Of a stretch of DNA of 64,000 nt, positions 45,358 through 54,545 are shown in pieces (positions within the stretch are counted from its first letter, which is position 1; each line of letters starts with the position of its first letter). Position numbers and translations under genes: made by a program. Source of the stretch: Acidobacteriota bacterium (GTDB lineage Bacteria > Acidobacteriota > Terriglobia > Terriglobales > SCQP01); the NCBI GenBank assembly GCA_027314025.1, contig DAHVCP010000064.1:62001-126000 (forward strand). Reading direction: 5' to 3'. A model generated the notes under the pieces. It was not told where the DNA came from, searched no databases, and worked only from the letters and a program-made list of their open reading frames with translations.

Positions 45358-46254
45358 CTAAAGCTGGGCCAAGGTTTCGGCCATCAGGCGCCGGACATGG
45401 GGGATGGGGGCGCCGGGGCCGTCGTACTCCAAGGAATAATGGCCGCGGAAATGCGCCGCCTTCATGACCGCCATGGAAGCCGGGAAGTTGTCGCGGTAAT
45501 AATGGCCGCCGAAGCCGATTCCATCCTTGGCATGGCAGATGTTGTGGCTGTAGGGGGCGAGTTGTTTGAGCGTGGCGAGGGCGTAGGCGGCGCTTTTGGG
45601 GGCGAAGTTGCCGAAGTCCGGGCAGGTGCCGACGTCGTGATAACCGAGGCCGCGGATGACGGTGACGATTTGGCCGGCGGACTCGCGGCGCATGCTGTCG
45701 TTATGGAACAGGATGCGAATGCCCTGGCCGCGGGCGTAGTCTCGGACCGGGCGGAGATTGCGGGCGGCGACGCGCGGATCCCAAGGAGCCCGGCCATCGA
45801 GCACGAAGGTGGCGCTGGGTGAGCCAAGGGCCTTGGCGATATCCACCCACAGGCGGCCGTTGGCCAAAGCCGTGGCCGGCGCCAGTCCGGGATTGTAAAT
45901 GCCGCCGGGGGTGTCCACGCCCATCAGATTGACGGTGCGGGAATGGGCCTTGCGCAATCCAGCCTTGACCTTGGCGACGGTGGAAGGGGCCGTGTCGGGG
46001 AAATGCTGCGGCAGGAACTCGACGTGATGAATGCCGAAGGTGTCGGCGAGGAACTCGGGAAACTCCCATTGTTGCAACAGGGGATATTTGGGGTCGCGAT
46101 AATGGCGCAGGTCCGGCGTGGCGAAGTAGGCGCGGAAGGGCCAGGAATTGCAGGCCAGGCGGCGCACCAAGGGATTGCGGGCGGCGGCATGGCGCGGGAG
46201 GGCCAGTCCGGCGGCGCCCACGGCAGCTAGGCTGAGGAAGTCTCGGCGATTCAT
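45358..46254 (-). CDS. Tat-exported sugar-phosphate isomerase/epimerase-like protein
   Basis: A 298-residue TIM-barrel protein of the xylose-isomerase-like (AP endonuclease 2) superfamily. The N terminus MNRRDFLSLAAVGAAGLAL is a Tat signal, so it acts in the periplasm. IHHVEFLPQHFPDT, ILFHNDSM, DVGTCPDFGNF and ICHAKDG carry barrel-strand acidic and His residues expected to bind a metal. AAGGAGAAA lies 9 nt before the ATG. It is paired with another such gene just upstream. Sugar substrate unknown. Confidence 0.78.
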   Translation of the reverse strand: MNRRDFLSLAAVGAAGLALPRHAAARNPLVRRLACNSWPFRAYFATPDLRHYRDPKYPLLQQWEFPEFLADTFGIHHVEFLPQHFPDTAPSTVAKVKAGLRKAHSRTVNLMGVDTPGGIYNPGLAPATALANGRLWVDIAKALGSPSATFVLDGRAPWDPRVAARNLRPVRDYARGQGIRILFHNDSMRRESAGQIVTVIRGLGYHDVGTCPDFGNFAPKSAAYALATLKQLAPYSHNICHAKDGIGFGGHYYRDNFPASMAVMKAAHFRGHYSLEYDGPGAPIPHVRRLMAETLAQL

Positions 46255-46301
46255 CGGTACGGTTTCTCCTTGCTATGCGGCGCCGCGTCGGGGCGCCGGG
46301 G

Positions 46302-47207
46302 CTAGACGTCGCACAGGGCCACGGCGCGGCGCAGGGACATTAAAGGATCATTGCCTAGGGGAATGAACTCATGGGCGACATATCCCTGGAAGTTCTCCGC
46401 CACCAGGGCGCGCATGACGCCATCCCAGCGAACCTCCTGATGGCCGTTCAAGCCATGGCGGCCGGGCACGCCGCCGGTATGGAAATGGGCCAGGAAGGGC
46501 ATGTTGGTGCGGATGGTGCGGATCAAGTCGCCTTCCATGATCTGCATGTGGTAGATGTCGTAGAGCAGCTGGAAGCGCGGCGAATTGACGCCGCGGGCGA
46601 CGCTGACGCCCCAGGCGGTGTGGTCGCACATGTAGCCGGGGTGGTCAATTTTGCTGTTGAGCAGCTCCATGCAGATGGTGACGCCGTGATCCTCGGCGAT
46701 GGGCGTCAGGCGGCGCAGGCCCTCGATGCAGTAGTTGGCGCCTTCATCATCCGGCCGGCCCTTGCGGGCGCCGGCGAAGCAGATGACGCAAGGAACGCCG
46801 AGCTTGGCGGCAAGCGGGATGTTCTTGCGGAAGGCGCGCTCGATGGCCGGGAGGTTGGCGCGGCGGTTGAGGCCGTTATAAATGTCGTCGGCGCCGGCGT
46901 AGCCCATGGCGCAGATCAAGCCGTATTTGCGCGGCGTGGCCCAATCTTCGGGCTTGAGCAGATCAATCGCCATCAGGCCCATCTCGGCGCCGGCGCGGCA
47001 GAGGTCATCGAGGGCAATTTTGGGATAGCACCAGCGCGCGACGGACTGATGAATGCGGTTGCGGACGGCGACGCGGCCGGTGGCGGGAACTTGGCGGCGC
47101 TGACGGCGGGGCGGCTGGGCGTCCAGGGCGTCCAGTTCTAGGGCGGGCAAGGCGGCGGCGCCGGCCAGGGCGGAGCCGAGCCACTTGCGGCGGCTCACTT
47201 TGCTCAT
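46302..47207 (-). CDS. Tat-exported hydroxypyruvate-isomerase-like protein
   Basis: A 301-residue TIM-barrel protein with a Tat signal (MSKVSRRKWLGSALAGAAAL). Barrel motifs TICMELLNSKIDHPGYMCDH, LLYDIYHMQIMEGDL and HFHTGGVPGRHG match the hydroxypyruvate isomerase-like group, including the Glu and His metal ligands. It is the first gene of a same-strand pair with 45358-46254, separated by 47 bases. The frame is open further upstream, but the Tat motif fixes the start at 47207. Confidence 0.82.
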   Translation of the reverse strand: MSKVSRRKWLGSALAGAAALPALELDALDAQPPRRQRRQVPATGRVAVRNRIHQSVARWCYPKIALDDLCRAGAEMGLMAIDLLKPEDWATPRKYGLICAMGYAGADDIYNGLNRRANLPAIERAFRKNIPLAAKLGVPCVICFAGARKGRPDDEGANYCIEGLRRLTPIAEDHGVTICMELLNSKIDHPGYMCDHTAWGVSVARGVNSPRFQLLYDIYHMQIMEGDLIRTIRTNMPFLAHFHTGGVPGRHGLNGHQEVRWDGVMRALVAENFQGYVAHEFIPLGNDPLMSLRRAVALCDV

Positions 47208-47374
47208 GGCGCTCAGAGTACAACTTTTGGCCGGGTTGGAGGGCCGCGGAACGGATGCGCCCATCGGTGGGTGGATCCGTGAAGGTGCGCGCAGCGGGCA
47301 CGCGATCAGCCAGGAAGCCATGTATCTAGGGAACCGCTGCCTGCTGCGGAACGTCTGACCCCCAAGGTGTCTGT

Positions 47375-47692
47375 ATGCCGTTAGCGATCATCCGCAACTC
47401 CACGAGCCGCTGGCGCCGCCGGCTGGCGCTGGCAGCGGCGGTGCTGGTGTTCGCGATTACGGCGCACCAGGCGATTCACAGCACGCTGGATATCGGCACC
47501 GATCCCGCGACCCCGTGTTTCTTCTGCCACGTCAGCCGCACCGCCGCGCCGATGCCGATTACGGTAGCGCGGCTGCCCTATTTTTCCCGCGTCGGCGAGG
47601 TGGCCGCGGCAGCGCCGGTGTGGCGCGCGCAGACGACGGTCTGCCACCGGCTGACCATACGGCCCCCGCCCAGCATTCTTCTCCCCGCCTAG
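47375..47692 (+). CDS. Small membrane-anchored protein with CFFCH motif
   Basis: A 105-residue protein with an Arg-rich N terminus and one hydrophobic segment (LALAAAVLVFAITAHQAI), then TPCFFCHVSRTA. CxxCH is the minimal c-heme or metal-binding motif, but a single site this close to the membrane could equally bind a metal, as in DUF2946-like proteins near TonB receptors. AAGGTG lies about 9 nt before the ATG. It precedes the TonB-receptor gene on the same strand. Function unknown. Confidence 0.55.
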   Translation: MPLAIIRNSTSRWRRRLALAAAVLVFAITAHQAIHSTLDIGTDPATPCFFCHVSRTAAPMPITVARLPYFSRVGEVAAAAPVWRAQTTVCHRLTIRPPPSILLPA

Positions 47693-47774
47693 CGGTTTTC
47701 CCTACCAACCGAACCGCCGCCGCGCCTGACGGCGCGCCCTATGCGCGCACCGTCGCGCGTGCAGGCCCGTTCGC

Positions 47775-47900
47775 GGCAACTTGGATATGCCCCAAGCATT
47801 GCCGGGCTCCCGTTGTCGGCCGTTAAAGCCCGGCCGCAGCCCCGCTGTGCGGAGCGTCCAGGAACCGGCGGCCGAGCCATACTCCGGCGATCCGGGTGCG
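47775..47900 (+). ncRNA. Structured leader of the TonB receptor, possibly cobalamin-riboswitch-like
   Basis: The 296-base gap before the receptor has a 7-bp stem GCCGGGC (47801-47807)/GCCCGGC (47828-47834) directly followed by CGCAGCCCCGCTGTGCGGAG and then GTCCAGGAACCGGC. These resemble, in order, the GCnGnCCCGC..CTGTG core and the B12 box (AGYCAGGARACCNGCC) of cobalamin riboswitches, but with deletions. The similarity is partial and judged by eye. Confidence 0.3.
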
Positions 47901-47988
47901 CTTGCATCCGCGCCGTGGAGCGCACCATCTGCGCATTTCGCCGGCGCGCTGCAGCGCCCCGGCGCCGAGGGAAGAGGAGATCTTGGCC

Positions 47989-50781
47989 ATGAAGCGTGCT
48001 CGCTCTGCCATTTCGATTTGCGCTTTGGCGTCGGCCGCCGGACTGGCGGCGCTGGCGCTGCTGCTGTTTCCCGCGCGGCTGTGCGCGCAAGCCACCTCGA
48101 CCACGGTGCAAGGCGTGGTCGAGGACCCGTCCGGCGCGGTCATCGCCGGAGCGCGGGTGCACATTGCAAACTTGACCAGCGGCTTTTCGCTGACCGCGGT
48201 GACCGGAAAAGACGGCCGGTTCCGATTCGACAACGTGCCTCTAGATCAATATCAGATCACGGTCGCGGCGCCGGGCTTCGCCACGACCACCGCCGCAGCC
48301 ACGGCGAACTCCGCGTTGGCGGTGAATTTGACGGTGCGGCTGCCACTGCCTGCGGCGAAGAGCACGGTAACGGTCGAGGCGGTGACGCCGAACGCGATCG
48401 AAAACACGGCCACCACGCATTTCGACGTCAGCCGCAAACTCTTCAGCAAGATCCCGCTGGAGAGCGCATCGTCGTCGCTGAGCTCCCTGGTGACGCTGGC
48501 GGCGCCGGGGGTGACGGCGGACTCCAACGGGCTATTCCACGGCATGGGCGACCATGCGGACAATTCGTTTTCCATCGACGGCCAGCCGGTGACCGACCAG
48601 CAAAGCAAGGTCTTCTCCAATGAGCTGCCGGTGCAGGCGGTGCAGACGCTGAAGGTGATCGAGGGAGCGCCGCCGGCGCAGTACGGGGATAAGACCAGCC
48701 TGGTGATCGTGGCCACCACGCGCTCCGGCGAGGGCGACACCAAGCCGCATGGCGATGCGTCCGTGTCCTATGGCAGTTTCGGCACCAGCACGACCAGCTT
48801 CGACCTAGGCTACGGCGGGCAGACCTGGGGCAACTTTCTTTCCGCCAGCGGGCTGAACACCTCCCGCTTCCTCGATCCGCCGCAGTTCACCGCGTTGCAC
48901 GACAACGGCAACGAGGAGAACCTGTTCGACCGGGTGGATTTCCAAAGCTCCAACAGCAACCTGTACCACCTGGACATGGAATATACGCGCAGCTGGTTCC
49001 AAACGCCGAATGCGATCGACAACCTGCATCTGGGCATCAACGGTCCCAACGGCCTGCCGCTCGGGCCGACGAACCAGCGTTCCATGATTCAGACGGTCAA
49101 CTTTGCTCCTAGCTGGACGCACATCATCAGCAGTGACCAGCTCTTCGAGTTGCAAGCCTGGTTCCGGCGGGACGGCTACCATTACTATCCCAGCCCGAAC
49201 CCACTGGCGGATTTGAACGCGCCAAGCCTGCAGCGGGAAACGGTGGGGCAGTACCGGACGCTGGCCAATCTAGGCGGGCATTTGAACTGGTCCTACAGCC
49301 GCGGCGCGCAGACCATTCTGGCCGGGGTGATGGTGGAGCAGACGTTTCTGAATGAGCAAGACCGGCTGGGCATCGTGGATGCCACCTATAATGCCCCCTG
49401 CCTGACGGCGAGCACCGCCAGCGATCCCAACACGCCGGTGGACGGATTCACCAGCCCCGGGCAATGCGCGGCGGCGGGCGATCAGCCCAACCTCGCCGGC
49501 AACCCGAACGCGCCGGGCTCGGCGCTGTACCCGTACTTCAATCCGGCCCTGCTGCCCTACGATCTGACCCGCGGAGGAAGCTTGTATCCGTTCAACGGGA
49601 CGGCGGACATCAAGGAGGAGGCGCTGTATTTCGAGGACGATGTGCACCTGGGCAACTGGACCGCCAATCTGGGCTTGCGGCAGGATTTCTACAACGGCCT
49701 GACGAGCGCCACGCAGACCGAGCCCCGGCTGGGGGTCGCCTATCACTTCGCCACCGGCACGGTGCTTAGCGGCGCGTATGCGCGAACGCTGGAGACGCCC
49801 TTCAATGAGAACTTGGTGCTCTCCAGCGCGGGCTGCGCCTCGCCGGTGCTGAACCCTATGCTGGGCTGCGTGTCGAACCAGCTGAGCGCGGTGTTGCCGG
49901 GCTATCGCAACAGTTTTTACCTGGGGCTGCAGCAGCAGTTCGGGAGCTGGGTGGTGTTCAACGGCGAATACCAGGCCAGTTACACGCGCAACGCCTACGA
50001 CTTCAGCGTGCTGGGAGACACGCCGATCACGTTCCCGATCGCTTGGGCTAAATCCAAGACGCCGGGGTTCGTGGGGCGGTTCACGCTGCTGCCACATCAC
50101 GGCGTCACGGGCTTCTTTGACTTTTCCCACATCGCCGCGCGCTTCTTCACGCCGCAGGTGGCCGGGGCGGGGCAAAATCCGGCGGCGCCCAGCGGGGTAT
50201 TCCGCATTGACCACGACGAGGCGTTCAACTCCACCACCCACTTGCAGTACGAACTGCCCGGAGGGGAATGGGCCGGCTTCAATTGGCGCTTCGACAGCGG
50301 CTTGGTGGCGGGCGCGGCGCCCTGCTACGGAACCAAGGCGTTCAACGATTGTTTGGGCTCGGTGCTGGTCAACGGCGTGCCGAGCGTTTCGATGATTGTT
50401 CCCAACGCCGGCGGCATTCCCATGACCGCCGATCAGGAATATGAAGGCGGCTTTTATTGCGGCACGCAGTACGCCTCGCCGACGCAGGCGCTGCCCGGGA
50501 CCTGCCCAGTTGCGGAGTTTGGCTCGACGTTGATTTCGCTTCCCGCGCCAAATACCGAAAACGACGACTTCAATCCGCCGCGGATCGCCCCGAGGAGCTT
50601 GTTCGACATGGCGGTTGGCGACGACCGGTTATTTCCCGCCGAAGGGCATCATTGGAGCTTGACGGCAACGGTGGTCAATTTGACCAACAAGGTCGCGCTG
50701 TACAACTTTCTGTCCACTTTCAGCGGAACGCACTACGTCACTCCACGGGCGTACACGCTGAAGCTGGCTTATCACTTTTAG
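47989..50781 (+). CDS. TonB-dependent receptor with CarboxypepD_reg domain (Oar-like)
   Basis: A 930-residue outer-membrane protein. A signal peptide (about 1-33, ending ARLCAQA) is followed by a carboxypeptidase-regulatory-like beta domain (VQGVVEDPSGAVIAGARV, FRFDNVPLDQYQITVAAPGF), a plug domain (residues ~120-260, FSIDGQPVTDQQS, VQTLKVIEGAPPAQYGDKTS) and a 22-strand-type barrel ending in Phe (YTLKLAYHF). This is the receptor type expanded in Acidobacteriota. AGAGGAGA lies upstream of the ATG. The substrate is unknown; if the leader is a cobalamin riboswitch it would be a corrinoid or metal. Confidence 0.9.
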   Translation: MKRARSAISICALASAAGLAALALLLFPARLCAQATSTTVQGVVEDPSGAVIAGARVHIANLTSGFSLTAVTGKDGRFRFDNVPLDQYQITVAAPGFATTTAAATANSALAVNLTVRLPLPAAKSTVTVEAVTPNAIENTATTHFDVSRKLFSKIPLESASSSLSSLVTLAAPGVTADSNGLFHGMGDHADNSFSIDGQPVTDQQSKVFSNELPVQAVQTLKVIEGAPPAQYGDKTSLVIVATTRSGEGDTKPHGDASVSYGSFGTSTTSFDLGYGGQTWGNFLSASGLNTSRFLDPPQFTALHDNGNEENLFDRVDFQSSNSNLYHLDMEYTRSWFQTPNAIDNLHLGINGPNGLPLGPTNQRSMIQTVNFAPSWTHIISSDQLFELQAWFRRDGYHYYPSPNPLADLNAPSLQRETVGQYRTLANLGGHLNWSYSRGAQTILAGVMVEQTFLNEQDRLGIVDATYNAPCLTASTASDPNTPVDGFTSPGQCAAAGDQPNLAGNPNAPGSALYPYFNPALLPYDLTRGGSLYPFNGTADIKEEALYFEDDVHLGNWTANLGLRQDFYNGLTSATQTEPRLGVAYHFATGTVLSGAYARTLETPFNENLVLSSAGCASPVLNPMLGCVSNQLSAVLPGYRNSFYLGLQQQFGSWVVFNGEYQASYTRNAYDFSVLGDTPITFPIAWAKSKTPGFVGRFTLLPHHGVTGFFDFSHIAARFFTPQVAGAGQNPAAPSGVFRIDHDEAFNSTTHLQYELPGGEWAGFNWRFDSGLVAGAAPCYGTKAFNDCLGSVLVNGVPSVSMIVPNAGGIPMTADQEYEGGFYCGTQYASPTQALPGTCPVAEFGSTLISLPAPNTENDDFNPPRIAPRSLFDMAVGDDRLFPAEGHHWSLTATVVNLTNKVALYNFLSTFSGTHYVTPRAYTLKLAYHF

Positions 50782-50887
50782 GGCCTCGGCTGGGCGGCGC
50801 CGGCCAGAGCCAGCCACCGGGGCGGCTCAGGTTGCTCTTGGCGGAAGGGGCGCCGGCATGCCGCCGGCTTCCGCGCCCGGAGGTGCG

Positions 50888-51148
50888 CTAGGCGGCGAGG
50901 CGGCCGAGCGCGTGGCCGGTCTTGGCCACCGCTTTGCCGATGGCGGAGCCGGCTTTGCCCATGGCCCGCGGCCAGCGGCGGAAGGTCCGGCCGGTGCGGC
51001 GGGGATAAGCGAGGACCAACAAGCCGAGGGCTTCCATTTGTAGGTAGAACGCCAAGCGGCGATGGCCCATGCGGCGGAGGACAATGCTGGAAGCTACGGC
51101 GTGGGCGACGTTGCCCAAAACGATCGCGTCTTTTCGAGCGCACGGCAT
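50888..51148 (-). CDS. Possible small basic protein
   Basis: An 86-residue frame with a helical middle (AFYLQMEALGLLVLAYPRR) and a basic, Ala/Gly/Lys-rich C terminus (RWPRAMGKAGSAIGKAVAKT). It is the most protein-like of three overlapping frames in this stretch but has no clear ribosome binding site or family. It may be spurious. Confidence 0.3.
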   Translation of the reverse strand: MPCARKDAIVLGNVAHAVASSIVLRRMGHRRLAFYLQMEALGLLVLAYPRRTGRTFRRWPRAMGKAGSAIGKAVAKTGHALGRLAA

Positions 51149-51405
51149 TCCCGTTTGGAGACGACGGCGGGCCGGGCCGTTGCCCTACGGCGCCCGGCGG
51201 ATCGGGCCGAAGTGAGTAAAAATTGCCACGCCGCGCCCCCCGACCGCCGCCCGCGCCCCCGCGGCGCTGCGCATAATTGAGCATAACCCTCGGCGAACCG
51301 GCACGTTGCAGGCGGCGGGGAGGGCCGGCGTGGCTGGTTGCAGAATTGCATGCTGGCGAATGGCAGGAGTTTCGCCGACTACGGTTGTTACCGGAGACGC
51401 CACTA

Positions 51406-51783
51406 ATGACCACACCATTTCGCCTTCGTCCCGCGATGTTGGCTCCCGTGCTGCTTGTCGCCCTGGTGCTGCCGCTGTTGGCGCACAACCGGCCGTTTCA
51501 CCGCGGCCACGTCTTGCGCATGCGGGCCGACCGCTGCGGCTACAAGAACGGGCACAAGAGCAAGATGATGTTGTGCCGGGATTACACGCTTCGCGCCGGC
51601 GACGTGCTCTATACCATCCGCCCCAAGGACCGGCACGCCCGGCTGCTGCCGCTGGATCAGCCGGTGTTCTACCGCTTGGACAAATACCGGATGAAAGTGG
51701 AGTTCGCCGACCGCAAGCACAAGAAGACCTATTTGATATTGGGCGAGCGGCCGGCCGGCCCGTCGCCGTGTAATGGCAAGTAG
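51406..51783 (+). CDS. Small exported protein, unknown
   Basis: A 125-residue protein with a signal peptide (RPAMLAPVLLVALVLPLLAH) and a basic, Cys-containing mature part (LRMRADRCGYKNGHKSKMMLC, then DVLYTIRPKDRHARLLPL). The end reads KTYLILGERPAGPSPCNGK. The two central cysteines could form a disulfide. No family recognised. ATG 51406 is chosen because the signal peptide begins there. Confidence 0.6.
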   Translation: MTTPFRLRPAMLAPVLLVALVLPLLAHNRPFHRGHVLRMRADRCGYKNGHKSKMMLCRDYTLRAGDVLYTIRPKDRHARLLPLDQPVFYRLDKYRMKVEFADRKHKKTYLILGERPAGPSPCNGK

Positions 51784-52003
51784 CCCGACGGTGCGACGAG
51801 GCCCGACGGCTCAGCCGCCGGACATCCGGGCGCTTCCGCTGGCCGCCGCTGCTGGGCGACGGCCGGGCGCCGAGGGCGGCCTGCGTTGCGGACCTCTTTC
51901 AGCAGCCGCCGCAGCCCGCGAGTTCGCCGCAGGCGCCGGGCGATGCCAAGACCGAGCGGGAGGCCGCGGCGGAGCGCCAAGAGACGAGCGCAGGCGGAAG
52001 GAA

Positions 52004-52023
52004 GCCCGCGGAATTCCGCGGGC
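52004..52023. repeat. 20-bp perfect palindrome
   Basis: GCCCGCGGAATTCCGCGGGC, self-complementary over its full length. It lies in a stretch without a gene and could be a protein-binding site or a cruciform-forming repeat. Confidence 0.6.
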
Positions 52024-52200
52024 GACCCCTGCCCGGCCAGCGACGCCCGAGCCGGGCAAGCGCAGCGGAGCGGAGCGCCACGCAAAATGGCGAGCACGGC
52101 GAGGCGGGGCGGAGCGAGGGCCCGCAGCGTACACGGATGTACGTGAGGAGCCGGAGCCCGAGCCACGCGCAGCGTGGCGCCTCGAACTGCCCTACGGGCC

Positions 52201-52224
52201 CCCGAAGCCGTCCGCGGCTTCGGG
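52201..52224 (+). terminator. Hairpin before the DUF1232 gene
   Basis: CCCGAAGCCG and CGGCTTCGGG form a 10-bp stem with a TCCG loop. There is no T-tract. It may end transcription from the left. Confidence 0.4.
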
Positions 52225-52272
52225 GTGGAACGACGCCATGTGACGCTTATCGCCCCGCCCGCTCCGCCGCGT

Positions 52273-52278
52273 TATGCT
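52273..52278 (+). promoter_or_regulatory. -10 box of leaderless promoter
   Basis: TATGCT, 6 nt before the ATG at 52285 of the DUF1232 gene. Confidence 0.4.
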
Positions 52279-52284
52279 GGCCGC

Positions 52285-52623
52285 ATGGGCGCGGGCGCCA
52301 AGCCGGAACGTCCCTGGACGCGGCTATGGCGGCGGCTGCGGCGGGAACTTGCGGTGTATCGCTTGGCGCTGGCCGACCCGCGCACGCCGCGGGCGGCGAA
52401 GTGGCTGCTGCGCTTCGTCTTGGTTTACCTGCTCAGCCCGCTGGATCTGATTCCCGACGCGATTCCCATCCTCGGCTTTTTGGACGACGCCGTTCTGCTG
52501 CCCGGACTGTTGCTGTTGGCGCGGCGGCTGATTCCGGCGGAGGTGCTGGCCGATTGCCGGGCGCGGGCCGCGGCGGCGGAGGCGGCGCGCGCCGATCCGG
52601 CTGGGGATCTATCGCGGCGATGA
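52285..52623 (+). CDS. DUF1232 (YkvA-like) membrane protein
   Basis: A 112-residue protein with the YkvA/DUF1232 signature AAKWLLRFVLVYLLSPLDLIPD, then AIPILGFLDDAVLLPGLLLL. The motif SPLDLIPD is diagnostic. Function in the family is not established; some members affect envelope or stress responses. The N and C termini are charged. Leaderless-type promoter. Confidence 0.85.
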   Translation: MGAGAKPERPWTRLWRRLRRELAVYRLALADPRTPRAAKWLLRFVLVYLLSPLDLIPDAIPILGFLDDAVLLPGLLLLARRLIPAEVLADCRARAAAAEAARADPAGDLSRR

Positions 52624-52679
52624 AATCGGCCGGAGGCCCCGGGGCTTCCGGGCTGCATCGGATGTATGATGTTTGATGC

Positions 52680-52910
52680 ATGCGCACCACCCTGGCCATT
52701 GACGACGACGTGTTGCAGGCGGCCAAGGAAATGGCCCGGCTGCAAGGGAAAACCACCGGGGAGATGATCTCCACCCTGGCGCGGCGGGCGCTGCAACCCG
52801 CGCCGGGGCGCCGCCGGACGCGCAACGGCGTGCCCTTGCTGCCGGCGCGGCCGGGCGGGCGGAGGGTCACCTCGGAGCTGGTCCAGGAGCTGCGCGAGGA
52901 CCTCTCCTGA
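52680..52910 (+). CDS. vapB: VapB-type antitoxin
   Basis: A 76-residue protein, MRTTLAIDDDVLQAAKEMAR then GKTTGEMISTLARRALQP, a ribbon-helix-helix antitoxin head with a C-terminal tail (VTSELVQELREDLS). It is followed without a gap by a PIN toxin. TATGAT lies 9 nt before the ATG, consistent with a very short leader. Confidence 0.87.
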   Translation: MRTTLAIDDDVLQAAKEMARLQGKTTGEMISTLARRALQPAPGRRRTRNGVPLLPARPGGRRVTSELVQELREDLS

Positions 52911-53342
52911 GTGGCGTTTCTCTTGGACATCAATGTTCTGATCGCGCTGATGGACCCGGCGCACATTCTGCACGAGCGGGCGCATCGCTGGTTTTCGGCC
53001 GCTGGCAGGCGCGCCTGGGCAAGCTGCCCGATCACGGAGAACGGCGTACTGCGCATCGTCGGCCATGCACGCTACCCGAACACTCCGGGGTCGCCGGCGG
53101 CGGTGGCGCCGTTGCTGGCGGAGCTGCTCGCCTTGCGCGGCCACGAATTCTGGCCGGACGACATTTCCCTGCTGGACCGGCGGTGGGTGCGCGGCGAGAG
53201 CCTGCTGCGGTCGGCGCAGGTTACCGATACCTACCTTCTGGCGCTGGCGCGGAAGCACCGCGGCGCGTTGGCCAGCTTCGATGCGCATATCGCCGCGGAC
53301 GGCGTAGCCGCCGGCGCGGCGGCGCTGCACCCCATTCCGTAG
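52911..53342 (+). CDS. vapC: PIN-domain toxin, VapC type
   Basis: A 143-residue PIN nuclease with GTG start immediately after the antitoxin stop. FLLDINVLIALMDPAHILHE (first Asp, with the DINVLIAL motif), CPITENGVLRIVGHARYPNT (second acidic Glu and the RI.GHARYPN segment of the sub-family), RSAQVTDTYLLALARKH (third Asp) and LASFDAHI (fourth Asp) are present. The family cleaves structured RNA. Confidence 0.92.
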   Translation: MAFLLDINVLIALMDPAHILHERAHRWFSAAGRRAWASCPITENGVLRIVGHARYPNTPGSPAAVAPLLAELLALRGHEFWPDDISLLDRRWVRGESLLRSAQVTDTYLLALARKHRGALASFDAHIAADGVAAGAAALHPIP

Positions 53343-53413
53343 GCACGGGCCGCCAGCCCTCGGCGCGAGTTTATTCCTGGCGAAGAATCGCGGTGGGTTC
53401 GGCGCGGGCGGCG

Positions 53414-54415
53414 TTAGCCGGCGTGGGCGAGCAGGGCGGTTTCCATGTTTTCGCCGAGTGGATGCTCCTCGATGGTTGCGAATCCGGCTGAGGAAAACAT
53501 GGCGTGAAGCTCGGCGAAGGTGTAGGCATCGCCGGCTGGGGTGTTGGCCAGCATCGTAAGGCTGAATGCCGCGGCCGGCGGCGGGGAGACGCGGTCGGGG
53601 TTGGGGACGAACTCCAGGGTGACGACGCGGCCGCCGGGCGCCAGCGCGGCGCGGATGCGGCGCAGCAGCGCGACGTTGGTGGCGGCGTCGAAGTGGTGCA
53701 GAAAGTTTGTCAGCAGGATCAGTTCGTAGTTCTCGCCCAGGGCGATTTGCATGGCGTCGCCGGGCATCAGGTGGTAACGGGCGGCCAGGCCGGCGCGGGC
53801 GGCGTTTTCCTTCGCCACTTCCAAGACCGGCGCGGCGTCCAGGGCGAAAACCTCGGCCGATCGAGAGCGGCGGGCGAAGGCCAGGCCGAATAGGCCGTGG
53901 CCGGCGGCGATGTCCAAAATGCGGCCCTGCACCGGGCCGAAGCGCTCGGCCAGCAATTCCGCGGGGCGGGCCATGTACGCCGCCATGGCGCGGGCGAAGG
54001 TGACCCAGCCGGGGAAGTCGGCGATGGGCTGGGGCTCTGGGTTGCCGCCGGCGCGGACGGCGGCGGTCAGATTGGTTATGCGGCGCTGCTGCTCCGGGCC
54101 GAGCAGAAACTCCGCCACCGAGCCGAGATAGGCGGGCGAGCGGCGGTCAAGATACATCGCCGTGTCCGGCGTTTGGGCGTAGCGGTTGCCGGATTTGGTC
54201 AGCAGGCCGGCGACGGCCAGAAAGTCGCAGAGAATGCGGGCGCCACGCTCGGCGATGGCTAGCTTTTGCGCCAATTCGGCGGCGGTGGCGGCGCCGGCGC
54301 CGATGGCGGAGAACAGATCCAGTTCGATGGCCGTCTTCAGCGCGAAGGCGCGCTGACAGCCGGACAGGGTTTGCTGAATCAGCGCGGGCGAGGGCGGCTG
54401 GGTGGCGGATTGCAT
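53414..54415 (-). CDS. SAM-dependent O-methyltransferase-like protein
   Basis: A 333-residue protein. An N-terminal winged-helix dimerisation domain (FALKTAIELDLFSAI, then LAEKLAI-type segment, LCDFLAVAGLLTKSGNRY) is followed by a Rossmann methyltransferase with motif I ILDIAAGHGLFGLAFARR, VFALDAAPVLEVAKENA, MPGDAMQIALGENYELILLT and LAPGGRVVTLEF. The plan is that of plant-type and polyketide O-methyltransferases. The acceptor is unknown and no biosynthetic cluster surrounds it. Confidence 0.85.
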   Translation of the reverse strand: MQSATQPPSPALIQQTLSGCQRAFALKTAIELDLFSAIGAGAATAAELAQKLAIAERGARILCDFLAVAGLLTKSGNRYAQTPDTAMYLDRRSPAYLGSVAEFLLGPEQQRRITNLTAAVRAGGNPEPQPIADFPGWVTFARAMAAYMARPAELLAERFGPVQGRILDIAAGHGLFGLAFARRSRSAEVFALDAAPVLEVAKENAARAGLAARYHLMPGDAMQIALGENYELILLTNFLHHFDAATNVALLRRIRAALAPGGRVVTLEFVPNPDRVSPPPAAAFSLTMLANTPAGDAYTFAELHAMFSSAGFATIEEHPLGENMETALLAHAG

Positions 54416-54545
54416 GGATTCCCGTGAAATAGGACGGGCCCACCCAGCATAGCGGTTTACGGCGGCGGCGTGTCACCGGAAGGGAAACGCCAGCCCCGTG
54501 CCGCCGCTGGTATCCCAGCGCGCACCGTGCCATGCTGGGCATGCC

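Larger units (their letters stand above)
51784..52284. other. 500-base GC-rich stretch with palindromes, no gene seen
   Basis: Several long frames overlap on both strands but none has protein-like composition. The stretch contains a 20-bp perfect palindrome and a 10-bp-stem hairpin listed separately. I see no tRNA, IS end or known RNA. Confidence 0.4.

Noticed and set aside
51784-52284. Protein-coding gene in the palindrome-rich stretch
   Set aside because: Several overlapping frames of similar length on both strands have Arg/Ala/Pro-rich, non-protein-like composition and no start signals.
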